10,649 nucleotides of DNA, taken from assembly GCA_030731635.1 (NCBI GenBank), contig JANQTR010000228.1, positions 1 to 10,649 of the forward strand, given 5' to 3'. The notes under the pieces were generated by a model. It ran no database searches. It was not told where the DNA came from and saw only the letters and a list, made by a program, of their open reading frames with translations. The position numbers and the translations under genes were made by a program. This DNA comes from Erythrobacter sp. (GTDB lineage: Bacteria; Pseudomonadota; Alphaproteobacteria; Sphingomonadales; Sphingomonadaceae). Shown piece after piece: positions 1-6,893 of the stretch (position 1 is its first letter; every line of letters starts with the position of its first letter).

Positions 1-1022
1 CACAGCACCAGCCGCCCTTCGGCATCGGTGTTGAGCACTTCGACCGTCTGCCCGCTCATGGTGGTGACGACATCGCCGGGGCGCTGCGCCTTGCCATCGG
101 GCATGTTTTCGACCAGCCCCATCACGGCGATCACATTGGCCTTCGCCTTCCGGCTGACGATGGCCAGCATAGCGCCAGCGACCGCGCCTGCACCGCCCAT
201 GTCCCACTTCATGTCTTCCATGCCCGGCGGCGGCTTGAGCGAGATGCCGCCGGTGTCGAAGGTCACGCCCTTGCCGACGAATACGGTCGGCTTGTCGCCC
301 GCCGTCCCGCCGTTCCAGCGGATCACCAGCAGTTTCGATTCGCGTTCAGAGCCCATGCCGACCCCGACCAGCGCGCCCATGCCGAGCGCGGTCATCTCAG
401 CTTCGCCCAGCACGGTGATTTCAGCGTCGGTGCCTGCAAAAGCCGTCTGGCACGCCGCCACAAAGGTTTCCGGGTAGATGATATTGGCCGGTTCCGTCAC
501 CAGCCCACGGGTGAACTCAACCCCCTTGGCCAGCGCCGCTTCGCGTTCCCACGCGGTTTCAGTGCCAGTCGGGGCATTGATAACGTGGACCGTTTCAAGG
601 CTCGGGCGTTTGTCGGCGGCAAGTTTGGTGCGGTAGGCATCGTGCCGCCAACCGCGCAGCTTCAGCCCCAGCAGCACCGCCGCCGCCGTATCAGCCGACA
701 GCCCCGCCTGCCCGAGATCGATCACCATGACCCGTTCGGTCGAGACCAGATACTTCGCCGTCAGCGCCGCGCCTGCACGTTCGCAATCCATCTGGCGGTC
801 GGCGCCATCAACCTCTCCCGCGCCTGTCAGCGCGATCCGCTTGACCGCGCCGCCGGTGCTGGAAAAGCCTTCGAACACCTGCCCGGCGCGCCCCGAAAAC
901 CGCGAAGCAGCCGCGCCTTCAACCAGTGCTGCATCAAGCCCGGTGAGCGGCGCGCCCTGATTGACCACGCGTGCATGCAGGCGGACATCAGCGGGCGGGG
1001 TTGAGGTAAAGAGGATCTGCAT
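1..1022 (-). CDS. pepA: Leucyl aminopeptidase (peptidase family M17), 3' part cut off by window edge
   Basis: Cytosolic two-metal aminopeptidase that removes N-terminal residues from peptides in protein turnover. The visible 340 residues cover the N-terminal domain and most of the catalytic domain; roughly 140 residues of a usual 480-500 lie beyond the left edge. The M17 signature is intact: VGKGVTFDTGGISLKP (residues 249-264), MKWDMGGAGAV (271-281) and NTDAEGRLVL (331-340). The metal ligands and catalytic residues of E. coli PepA map cleanly with a constant offset: K251, D256, K263, D274, D333, E335 and R337. The ATG at 1022 has a GGAG Shine-Dalgarno 5 bases upstream, which decides the start. 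It is divergent from lptD across 150 bases. It is absent from a simple ORF list only because its stop codon is outside the window. Identification is very secure; M17 members are also called cytosol aminopeptidase. Confidence 0.96.
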   Translation of the reverse strand, partial: MQILFTSTPPADVRLHARVVNQGAPLTGLDAALVEGAAASRFSGRAGQVFEGFSSTGGAVKRIALTGAGEVDGADRQMDCERAGAALTAKYLVSTERVMVIDLGQAGLSADTAAAVLLGLKLRGWRHDAYRTKLAADKRPSLETVHVINAPTGTETAWEREAALAKGVEFTRGLVTEPANIIYPETFVAACQTAFAGTDAEITVLGEAEMTALGMGALVGVGMGSERESKLLVIRWNGGTAGDKPTVFVGKGVTFDTGGISLKPPPGMEDMKWDMGGAGAVAGAMLAIVSRKAKANVIAVMGLVENMPDGKAQRPGDVVTTMSGQTVEVLNTDAEGRLVL

Positions 1023-1172
1023 GGGTTCTCCGCAAGAAGGGGGCGAAATGCCAGTTCGGCCGTGTGCGCTTGCCCGGCGCTCGGACAGCCTGACTGGCAC
1101 CAGCGACGAGCGGCACACTGCGGGCCGCAAACGCGATTGCGATTAAGCGCGAGCGGTGCAATAGGCAAGGCC
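1023..1172. promoter_or_regulatory. Divergent pepA/lptD intergenic region, presumed to hold both promoters
   Basis: These 150 bases separate two genes that point away from each other, so promoters for both must lie here or inside the gene starts. I cannot point to a convincing -35/-10 pair on either strand. A 7-base inverted repeat, TGCCAGT (1049-1055) and ACTGGCA (1093-1099), has arms 37 bases apart. It could be an operator but may be chance. An AGG at 1163-1165, 7 bases before the lptD ATG, is a plausible ribosome binding site. Confidence 0.4.
1028..1031 (-). promoter_or_regulatory. Shine-Dalgarno of pepA
   Basis: GGAG on the minus strand, 5 bases before the ATG at 1022. This is one of the clearest ribosome binding sites in the window and fixes the pepA start. 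Confidence 0.7.
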
Positions 1173-3488
1173 ATGTCGGGAGGCTCGTCAGACGGACCGC
1201 GCAACACCGCGCGCCTTGGCCTGCGCCTCCCGGCGCGGGCTTCGGCCCCGTGCGCGCTGCTGGGCTTGGCGCTGCTCGCCCTGCCCGCCGCGCTCGCTGC
1301 GCAGGAACAGCCGCCCAGCGCCGAAACCACCTCGCCGCCAATCCAGCCCTCGGCCCAGCCCTTGGACCAGCCCTCGGGTCAGCCGCGCCAGATCGAATTC
1401 GAAGCGAGCCAGATCGCCTATAACAACGAATCCGAAACCGTCACCGCGCGCGGCAATGTGATCCTCCGGTCCGAAGACCGGTCCGTCCGTGCCGATGACA
1501 TCACCTGGGATCGCCGCAGTGGCCAGATCATCGCCACCGGCAATGTCCGGCTGGTGGACGAGGCCGGCAATCAGCTGTTCACCGATCAGGTCGAACTGAC
1601 CGAGGAATTCGATACCGGCGCGATGTCCGAACTGCTGATCGCCCTGCGTGCAGGCGGCAGACTGGCCGCGCGTTCGGCGGTGCGGGGTGATGATGGCACG
1701 GCAATCCTGACCGATGCCGCTTACACCGCATGCGCTGTGATCGATCCGCAAGGCTGCGCGGAAAACCCCAGCTGGCGCGTCACTGCCAACCGGGTAATTT
1801 ACGATCAGGAACGCAGCCGGATCGAATTCAAGGGCGCGGTGCTCGAATTGTTTGGCGCGCGCATCCTGCCGCTGCCGGGCCTGGCGGTGCGCACGGATGG
1901 CGGGGCGGAATCGGGTTTTCTGGTGCCCGATGTGCGGATTACGCAGGTCAACGGACTGGAATTGAGCGGCGAATATTACTGGCGCATCGCACAAAACGCC
2001 GATCTGACGCTGGGCGCATCGGTGTTTTCCAACGTCGCTCCGCTGGTCAGCGCCAAGTGGCGCCAGCTCACCGAAAAAGGCGCCTATCAAGTCACCGGCT
2101 ACGCCACCGCCAGCGACCGGCTGACCGATTTTACCGGCCAGCAAAGCTTTAAAAGCGACCCGCGCGGCTATATCGAAGGCAATGGCCGGTTCCAGTTCTC
2201 CCCCGACTGGAGCCTGACCAGTTCGATCCGGCTGGCAAGCGACCGCACCTTCCTGCGCCGCTATGATATCAGCCGCGATGACCGGCTGCGTTCGACCATC
2301 GATCTCGAACGAATTACCGATCTTTCCTACCTTTCGATTGCCGGGTGGGCGACGCAAACGCTCAGGATCAATGCGCAGCAGGGCCAGATCCCGCTGGCGC
2401 TGCCCGCGATCGATTACCGCCAACGGCTGGCCAACCGGGTGCTGGGGGGCGAGGTACAGTTTCAGGCCAACAGCCTCGCGCTGCTGCGCAATGATGGGCA
2501 GGATACCCAGCGCGCCTTTGCGGGCGCGCAGTGGGATTTGCGGCGGCTGACCGGGCTTGGCCAGGTCGTGACGTTGACCGCGCTGGCGCGCGGCGATGTC
2601 TACAACACCAACAATGTCGCCGCGACCACCACCGAGATCTATCGCGGCACCGAAGGCTGGACGGCACGCGGCATTGCGACAGCGGCGCTGGATATCGAAT
2701 GGCCATTTGTGGGCGAAGCCTTCGGCGGAACACAGGTGTTCAAACCGCGCGTGCAACTTGTCGCCAGCCCCAAGATCCGCAATCTTGCCGTCCCCAACGA
2801 AGATGCACGCGCGATTGATCTGGAGGATTCCAACCTCTTCGCGCTCAATCGCTTTCCCGGATATGACCGGGTCGAAGACGGCGCTCGGGTAACCTGGGGG
2901 GTTGATTGGGAATTGCAGCGCCCCGGCTGGCGGGTCAAATCGACCATCGGCCAATCCTACCGGCTCGAAGCCCCGCGCGATGATCTGTTTCCCGATGGAA
3001 CCGGCCTGTCCGAACGGGTGTCGGACTTTGTCGGGCGCACCGAAGTGCGGTTCCAGAATCTGGTGAATTTCACCCACCGCTTCCGGCTCGACAAGGACAA
3101 TTTCAAAGTCCGCCGCAACGAGATTGACGCGACCATCGGTTCGCGCCGCACCTATCTCGAAGTCGGCTATCTCAGGCTCGACCGCAATATTCAGACGGTC
3201 GAAGATTTGCGCGACCGCGAAGAATTGCGCGCTGCCGCGCGGGTGGCGATCAGGCAAAAATGGTCGGTGTTCGGATCAGGCGTGTTCAACCTCACCAGTG
3301 CGCAGGAAGACCCGGTGTTCCAATCCGACGGGTTTCAGCCGATCCGCACCCGGCTTGGCGTTGCCTATCAGGATGACAGCATCGAATTCGGCGCAACCTG
3401 GCGGCGCGATTTCGTCGATGCTGGCGATGCGCGGCGCGGCAATGCGTTCCAGCTGTTCTTCGCCATCCGAAACCTTGGTTTCAGATAG
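1173..3488 (+). CDS. lptD: LPS-assembly protein LptD (outer-membrane LPS transporter)
   Basis: Outer-membrane barrel that, plugged by lipoprotein LptE, inserts lipopolysaccharide into the outer leaflet. The product is 771 residues. A signal peptide (about 1-43, hydrophobic core ALLGLALLALPAALAA) is followed by a Pro/Gln-rich linker (44-73), then an LptA/OstA-like beta-jellyroll (about 74-160; IEFEASQIAYNN, TARGNVILRS, ATGNVRLVDEAG). The C-terminal barrel follows, with the family motif around 549-577 (LEDSNLFALNRFPGYDRVEDG). The ATG at 1173 is chosen because it directly precedes the signal peptide and has an AGG 7 bases upstream; the frame stays open to 1062, but the extra 37 residues look non-coding. 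Mature-protein cysteines are only C187 and C195. It is first gene of the lptD-surA-pdxA-rsmA cluster. Family assignment is secure. Confidence 0.95.
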   Translation: MSGGSSDGPRNTARLGLRLPARASAPCALLGLALLALPAALAAQEQPPSAETTSPPIQPSAQPLDQPSGQPRQIEFEASQIAYNNESETVTARGNVILRSEDRSVRADDITWDRRSGQIIATGNVRLVDEAGNQLFTDQVELTEEFDTGAMSELLIALRAGGRLAARSAVRGDDGTAILTDAAYTACAVIDPQGCAENPSWRVTANRVIYDQERSRIEFKGAVLELFGARILPLPGLAVRTDGGAESGFLVPDVRITQVNGLELSGEYYWRIAQNADLTLGASVFSNVAPLVSAKWRQLTEKGAYQVTGYATASDRLTDFTGQQSFKSDPRGYIEGNGRFQFSPDWSLTSSIRLASDRTFLRRYDISRDDRLRSTIDLERITDLSYLSIAGWATQTLRINAQQGQIPLALPAIDYRQRLANRVLGGEVQFQANSLALLRNDGQDTQRAFAGAQWDLRRLTGLGQVVTLTALARGDVYNTNNVAATTTEIYRGTEGWTARGIATAALDIEWPFVGEAFGGTQVFKPRVQLVASPKIRNLAVPNEDARAIDLEDSNLFALNRFPGYDRVEDGARVTWGVDWELQRPGWRVKSTIGQSYRLEAPRDDLFPDGTGLSERVSDFVGRTEVRFQNLVNFTHRFRLDKDNFKVRRNEIDATIGSRRTYLEVGYLRLDRNIQTVEDLRDREELRAAARVAIRQKWSVFGSGVFNLTSAQEDPVFQSDGFQPIRTRLGVAYQDDSIEFGATWRRDFVDAGDARRGNAFQLFFAIRNLGFR
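1344..1391 (+). repeat. 12-bp tandem repeat, four units, inside lptD
   Basis: Units begin at 1344, 1356, 1368 and 1380: CAGCCCTCGGCC, CAGCCCTTGGAC, CAGCCCTCGGGT, and a diverged CAGCCGCGCCAG. Neighbouring pairs among the first three differ at two or three positions. The repeat is in frame and encodes Q-P-x-x four times (residues 58-73), forming the linker between the LptD signal peptide and its periplasmic domain. A 12-bp unit can expand or shrink without shifting the frame. Confidence 0.75.
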
Positions 3489-3612
3489 CGCCGGTGCAAT
3501 TGGCAGCGCGGCCAAATCGCGGTAAGGGGCTGCGCGCAAGCAAACAGGCAGCACGGCAGCGGCGATGGAAGACTCAGCTTTCATTCAGCCGCAGCCTTAC
3601 AAAAGGCAGCCA

Positions 3613-3666
3613 ATGCGTGAGGGGTCGCGCAAGGTTTTCGATTTCAAGGCGGGAATGACCAAGTGA
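3613..3666 (+). CDS. 17-codon upstream ORF (possible leader peptide) overlapping the surA start
   Basis: ATG at 3613 opens a frame reading MREGSRKVFDFKAGMTK and stopping at TGA 3664-3666. It has a good ribosome binding site, AAAGG (3602-3606), 6 bases upstream. Its stop overlaps the surA GTG in the arrangement GTGA (3663-3666), the classic geometry for translational coupling. A second ATG in the same frame (3655) has AAGG (3646-3649) 5 bases upstream and would give only Met-Thr-Lys. I do not recognise the peptide. It could be a real leader ORF coupling surA translation, or the remnant of an ATG start put out of frame by one missing base. The sequence features are certain; translation is inferred. 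Confidence 0.35.
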   Translation: MREGSRKVFDFKAGMTK

Positions 3667-5051
3667 ACGTGACGCTTTTTTCCAAGACCATATTGTCCAA
3701 GAATGTCTTTGCCAAAGCCGGAACCGCGCTGGCGGCTGCAAGCCTGATCGGGCTGGCTGTCATGCCAGCAGCCGCGCCTGCGCAGACCGTTGCCGTACCA
3801 ACCGCCGACAACCCTTTCGGCCTGCCCGAAGACATCACCTTGTTCGGCAAGGCCGATCCAGACCGCCGCACAGCGACGGCTGTGGTCAATGGCTATGTCA
3901 TCACCGGCACCGATATTGATCAACGCGTGGCGTTGGTCACCGCCGCATCGGAAGCGCCGGTTGCTGAAGAGGAACTGCTGCGCCTGCGGGTGCAGGTGCT
4001 GCGCAACCTGATCGACGAAACGCTCAAGATCCAGGCCGCAGCCGCCGCCGAACTGGCGGTAAAGCGTGAAGACGTTGAAAAAACCTATCAACAGCTCGCA
4101 GCCCAGAATTTTGGTGCCGAACCCAAAAAGATGGACGAATATCTCACCACCATCGGTTCGTCCCCCGCATCGCTAAAGCGCCAGATCGAAGGCGAAGTGG
4201 CGTGGGAAAACCTGCTGCGCCGCAATATCATGCCGCTCGTCAATGTTTCAGCCGAAGAGGTCAACGATGTGCTGACCCGGCTTGAGGCATCGCGCGGGAC
4301 AGACGAATACCGCCTTGGCGAAATCTTCCTGTCTTCCACCTCCGAAAACCGCGCGACTGTGCTCGCCAATGCGCAATCGATCATGCAGCAATTGCAGGCA
4401 GGTGGCAGCTTTGTCGCCTATGCGCGGCAATATTCCGAAGCCACCACCGCAGTGGTTGGTGGCGATCTGGGCTGGGTCCGGTTGGGGCAATTGCCGCCGC
4501 AGCTGGCCACGGTGGCCCGCTCAATGCAGACCGGACAGCTCAATGGTCCGATTGATATCCCCGGCGGCTTTTCGATCCTCTACCTGATCAACAAGCGTCA
4601 GGTTCTGGGCGTTGACCCGAACGAATCCCTGCTCAGCCTCAAACAGATTTCGATCGCGTTCGAACCCGGCATAACGCAGGCTGCGGCCGAAGCGAAAGTC
4701 GCCCAGTTCGGCGCCTTCGTCGACGGCCTGCGCAGCTGCGCCGATGCCGATGCAGGTGCGTCAGCGATCGGGGCCAGTGTGGTCACGAACGATCAGATCA
4801 AGGCGGGGGGATTGCCCGAACAGTTGCGCGGCATCATCCTGAACCTCCAGATCGGCCAGGCCACACCGCCATTTGGCGGGGTGCAGGAAGGCGTGCGCGT
4901 GCTGATGCTGTGTGGGCGCGATGATCCCCAGGATGTCGGCGCGCCGACATTTGCTGCGGTGATGGACCAGATCGAGGAAGAGCGCGTCAACAAGCGCGCT
5001 CAGCGTTACCTGCGCGATCTGCGGAACGACGCCTACATCGAATATAACTGA
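3663..5051 (+). CDS. surA: Periplasmic chaperone / peptidyl-prolyl cis-trans isomerase, SurA type
   Basis: Periplasmic chaperone that escorts unfolded outer-membrane proteins to the BAM complex; LptD is a known SurA client in E. coli. The product is 462 residues. A signal peptide (about 1-40, ending AAAPA before QTV) is followed by a helical SurA N-domain (about 70-205; TATAVVNGYVITGTDID, then helices with LRNLIDETLKIQAA) and one parvulin domain (about 214-312; YRLGEIFL, GGDLGWVRLGQLPPQL, PIDIPGGFSILYLINKR). The tail (about 320-462) may be a degenerate second parvulin domain; it carries C359 and C417. The start is GTG, because the first in-frame ATG (M34) would destroy the signal peptide. A second GTG at 3669 is an alternative. 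The GTG at 3663 has no well-spaced ribosome binding site of its own. It lies 174 bases after lptD and 2 bases before pdxA. Family placement is strong; activity of the isomerase domain is inferred. Confidence 0.9.
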   Translation: MNVTLFSKTILSKNVFAKAGTALAAASLIGLAVMPAAAPAQTVAVPTADNPFGLPEDITLFGKADPDRRTATAVVNGYVITGTDIDQRVALVTAASEAPVAEEELLRLRVQVLRNLIDETLKIQAAAAAELAVKREDVEKTYQQLAAQNFGAEPKKMDEYLTTIGSSPASLKRQIEGEVAWENLLRRNIMPLVNVSAEEVNDVLTRLEASRGTDEYRLGEIFLSSTSENRATVLANAQSIMQQLQAGGSFVAYARQYSEATTAVVGGDLGWVRLGQLPPQLATVARSMQTGQLNGPIDIPGGFSILYLINKRQVLGVDPNESLLSLKQISIAFEPGITQAAAEAKVAQFGAFVDGLRSCADADAGASAIGASVVTNDQIKAGGLPEQLRGIILNLQIGQATPPFGGVQEGVRVLMLCGRDDPQDVGAPTFAAVMDQIEEERVNKRAQRYLRDLRNDAYIEYN

Positions 5052-5053
5052 GC

Positions 5054-6067
5054 GTGGCGGCTCAATCTCCGGCCGCTCCGCTGGCGATAACGCTGGGCGA
5101 TCCGGCCGGGATCGGGCCTGAGGTCATCCTTGGTGCATGGATGCGGCTGAAGGCCGAACGGCGCGCGCCGCCCGCCTTTGTGGTGGGCGGGCCGGAACTA
5201 CTGCGCGCCGCGGCTGAACGGCTTGGGATCGACTGCCAGATCGTGCCGATTGCCGATCCGGTCGAGGCGCTGTTCGCTGCTGCTGTAGGACTGCCGGTTT
5301 TGGCCGGGTTTGATGGCGCCTTGACCCCCGGTAGACCCTCTCCAGATGGCGCTCGCCTTGCGCTTGCCTCGCTCCAATGGGGGACAAAATTCGCGCTCTC
5401 CGAGGTGGCTGTTGGACTGGTCACTGCGCCAGTAGCCAAAGGCGCATTGGCGGCGATTGGCTGGGATTATCCCGGGCAGACCGAATTCCTCGCCGATGCA
5501 TGCGGCCAATCGTACCGCGACGCGGTGATGATGCTGGCCGGGCCAAGTTTGCGCACCGTACCGCTGACCGTCCACGTGCCCCTGGGTGAGGTTCCTGCAC
5601 TGCTTTCCGCCGATCTGATCACCCACAAGGCGCGCATTGTCGCCGCCGGATTACGGCGTGATTTTAGGGTGTTAGCACCCCGACTTGCGATTGCCGCTTT
5701 GAACCCCCACGCGGGCGAAGGTGGTCAATTCGGGGACGAGGAGGCCCGCCTTATCGCCCCGGCCATCGCCGCCTTGCAGGCCGAGGGGATCGACGCGTTC
5801 GGCCCCGTCCCCGGCGACGCGCTGTTCACACCCCGGATGCGCGGCACCTATGACGCGGCGCTGTGCATGTATCATGATCAGGCACTTATCCCCTTGAAAG
5901 CCTTGGAAGTTGATGAAGGCGTCAACGTCACATTGGGCCTGCCGATCATCCGCACTTCGCCCGATCACGGCACCGCGTTCGATATTGCGGGCAAGGGATT
6001 GGCGGATCCCGGTGCCATGGCAGCAGCGATTGTGATGGCGGCGGACATGGCGGCGGCGCGTGGTTGA
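5054..6067 (+). CDS. pdxA: 4-hydroxythreonine-4-phosphate dehydrogenase
   Basis: Cytosolic NAD-dependent, metal-dependent enzyme of DXP-dependent vitamin B6 synthesis. It oxidises 4-phosphohydroxy-L-threonine, whose product PdxJ joins to deoxyxylulose phosphate. The product is 337 residues, the normal length. Visible motifs are ITLGDPAGIGPEV (12-24), VTAPVAKGAL (123-132), LNPHAGEGGQFGDEE (216-230), YHDQALIPLK (273-282) and NVTLGLPIIRTSPDHGTAFD (291-310). Metal ligands H174, H219 and H274 and substrate residues K282, N291 and R300 match E. coli H166, H211, H266, K274, N283 and R292. The substrate His of the usual GHTE motif is Gln here (GQTE, Q142-T143). The start is GTG: the first in-frame ATG (M30) lies beyond the conserved GDPAGIGPE. 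It follows the surA stop by 2 bases with no clear ribosome binding site, so translation is probably coupled to surA. Secure. Confidence 0.95.
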   Translation: MAAQSPAAPLAITLGDPAGIGPEVILGAWMRLKAERRAPPAFVVGGPELLRAAAERLGIDCQIVPIADPVEALFAAAVGLPVLAGFDGALTPGRPSPDGARLALASLQWGTKFALSEVAVGLVTAPVAKGALAAIGWDYPGQTEFLADACGQSYRDAVMMLAGPSLRTVPLTVHVPLGEVPALLSADLITHKARIVAAGLRRDFRVLAPRLAIAALNPHAGEGGQFGDEEARLIAPAIAALQAEGIDAFGPVPGDALFTPRMRGTYDAALCMYHDQALIPLKALEVDEGVNVTLGLPIIRTSPDHGTAFDIAGKGLADPGAMAAAIVMAADMAAARG

Positions 6068-6887
6068 TCTCCCCCCGATCCGCGACGTAATCAAGCGCCA
6101 CGGCCTCGCCGCATCCAAGGCGCTGGGACAGAATTTCCTTTTGGATGAACAGCTTCTGGCGCGCATTGCTGCCCTGCCCGGTGACCTTTCAGGCGCGCCG
6201 GTACTCGAAGTCGGCCCCGGCCCCGGCGGCCTGACCCGCGCTTTGTTGCGCGCCGGAGCAAATGTAACCGCGATTGAAATGGATCGCCGTTGCCTACCTG
6301 CGCTGGCCGAATTGGGGGAGAGCTTTCCCGGCCAACTCACTGTAATTGAAGGCGATGCGCTCAAGCTTGACCACAATGTTTTGATGGGCGGCGGGCCGTT
6401 TCACGTGCTGTCAAACCTGCCCTACAATGTCGGCACTGCATTGTTCGTGCGCTGGCTATCTGGCGAGGCATGGCCGCCGCAATGGCAATCACTGACCCTG
6501 ATGTTCCAGCGCGAAGTGGCTGAAAGAATTACTGCTTCTACCGGAGACGACGCCTACGGCCGCCTTGCCGTGCTGGCCCAATGGCGGTCCGATGCAGCAC
6601 TGGCGATGAAGGTCCACCGCAGCGCCTTCACCCCTGCGCCCAAGGTGATGAGCGCGATTGTCCATGTTACCCCTGCCGCGATGCCCGAAGGCGTTTCGGC
6701 GCGGATGCTGGAACGCCTCACCGAAGCCGCCTTCGGCCAACGCCGCAAGATGCTGCGCCAGAGTTTGAAGGGCGTGCCGGGCGCGCTGGCGGCTCTGGCA
6801 GCGCTGGGCATTGATGAAACGCGCCGGGCCGAGACGGTCAGCGTGACGGAGTTTGTCGCGCTGGCGCGGGCGCTCAATCTCGGCTGA
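6060..6887 (+). CDS. rsmA: 16S rRNA (adenine(1518)-N6/adenine(1519)-N6)-dimethyltransferase RsmA (KsgA)
   Basis: SAM-dependent enzyme that dimethylates two adjacent adenines in the 3'-terminal helix of 16S rRNA, a late small-subunit assembly step; loss gives kasugamycin resistance in other bacteria. The product is 275 residues, the usual length. Motifs in order are KALGQNFLLD (20-29), the SAM-binding loop VLEVGPGPGGLTR (48-60), E73 and D99 as likely SAM contacts, the catalytic NLPYN (119-123), MFQREVAERI (148-157), SAFTPAPKV (188-196) and FGQRRKMLRQSLK (225-237). The GTG start overlaps the pdxA stop by 8 bases; no later in-frame ATG is usable (M74 is past the SAM loop). There is no strong ribosome binding site, so coupling to pdxA is likely. 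The next gene is convergent, only 6 bases on, so the cluster ends here without apaG or apaH. Secure. Confidence 0.96.
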   Translation: MVDLPPIRDVIKRHGLAASKALGQNFLLDEQLLARIAALPGDLSGAPVLEVGPGPGGLTRALLRAGANVTAIEMDRRCLPALAELGESFPGQLTVIEGDALKLDHNVLMGGGPFHVLSNLPYNVGTALFVRWLSGEAWPPQWQSLTLMFQREVAERITASTGDDAYGRLAVLAQWRSDAALAMKVHRSAFTPAPKVMSAIVHVTPAAMPEGVSARMLERLTEAAFGQRRKMLRQSLKGVPGALAALAALGIDETRRAETVSVTEFVALARALNLG

Positions 6888-6893
6888 GACGGG

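Noticed and set aside
28..1004. Plus-strand open frames at the left edge
   Set aside because: They lie opposite pepA, whose catalytic motifs read cleanly on the minus strand.
1062..1172. Upstream extension of LptD by 37 residues
   Set aside because: The added residues precede a normal signal peptide and look non-coding; the ATG at 1173 has a plausible ribosome binding site.
1188..3257. 689-codon open frame on the minus strand opposite lptD
   Set aside because: Shadow of lptD in GC-rich sequence: low-complexity Arg/Gly/Ala composition, no recognisable motif, and lptD has full domain structure on the other strand.
3500..3515. Stem-loop TTGGC/GCCAA just after the lptD stop
   Set aside because: Five base pairs and no T run after it; too weak to call a terminator.
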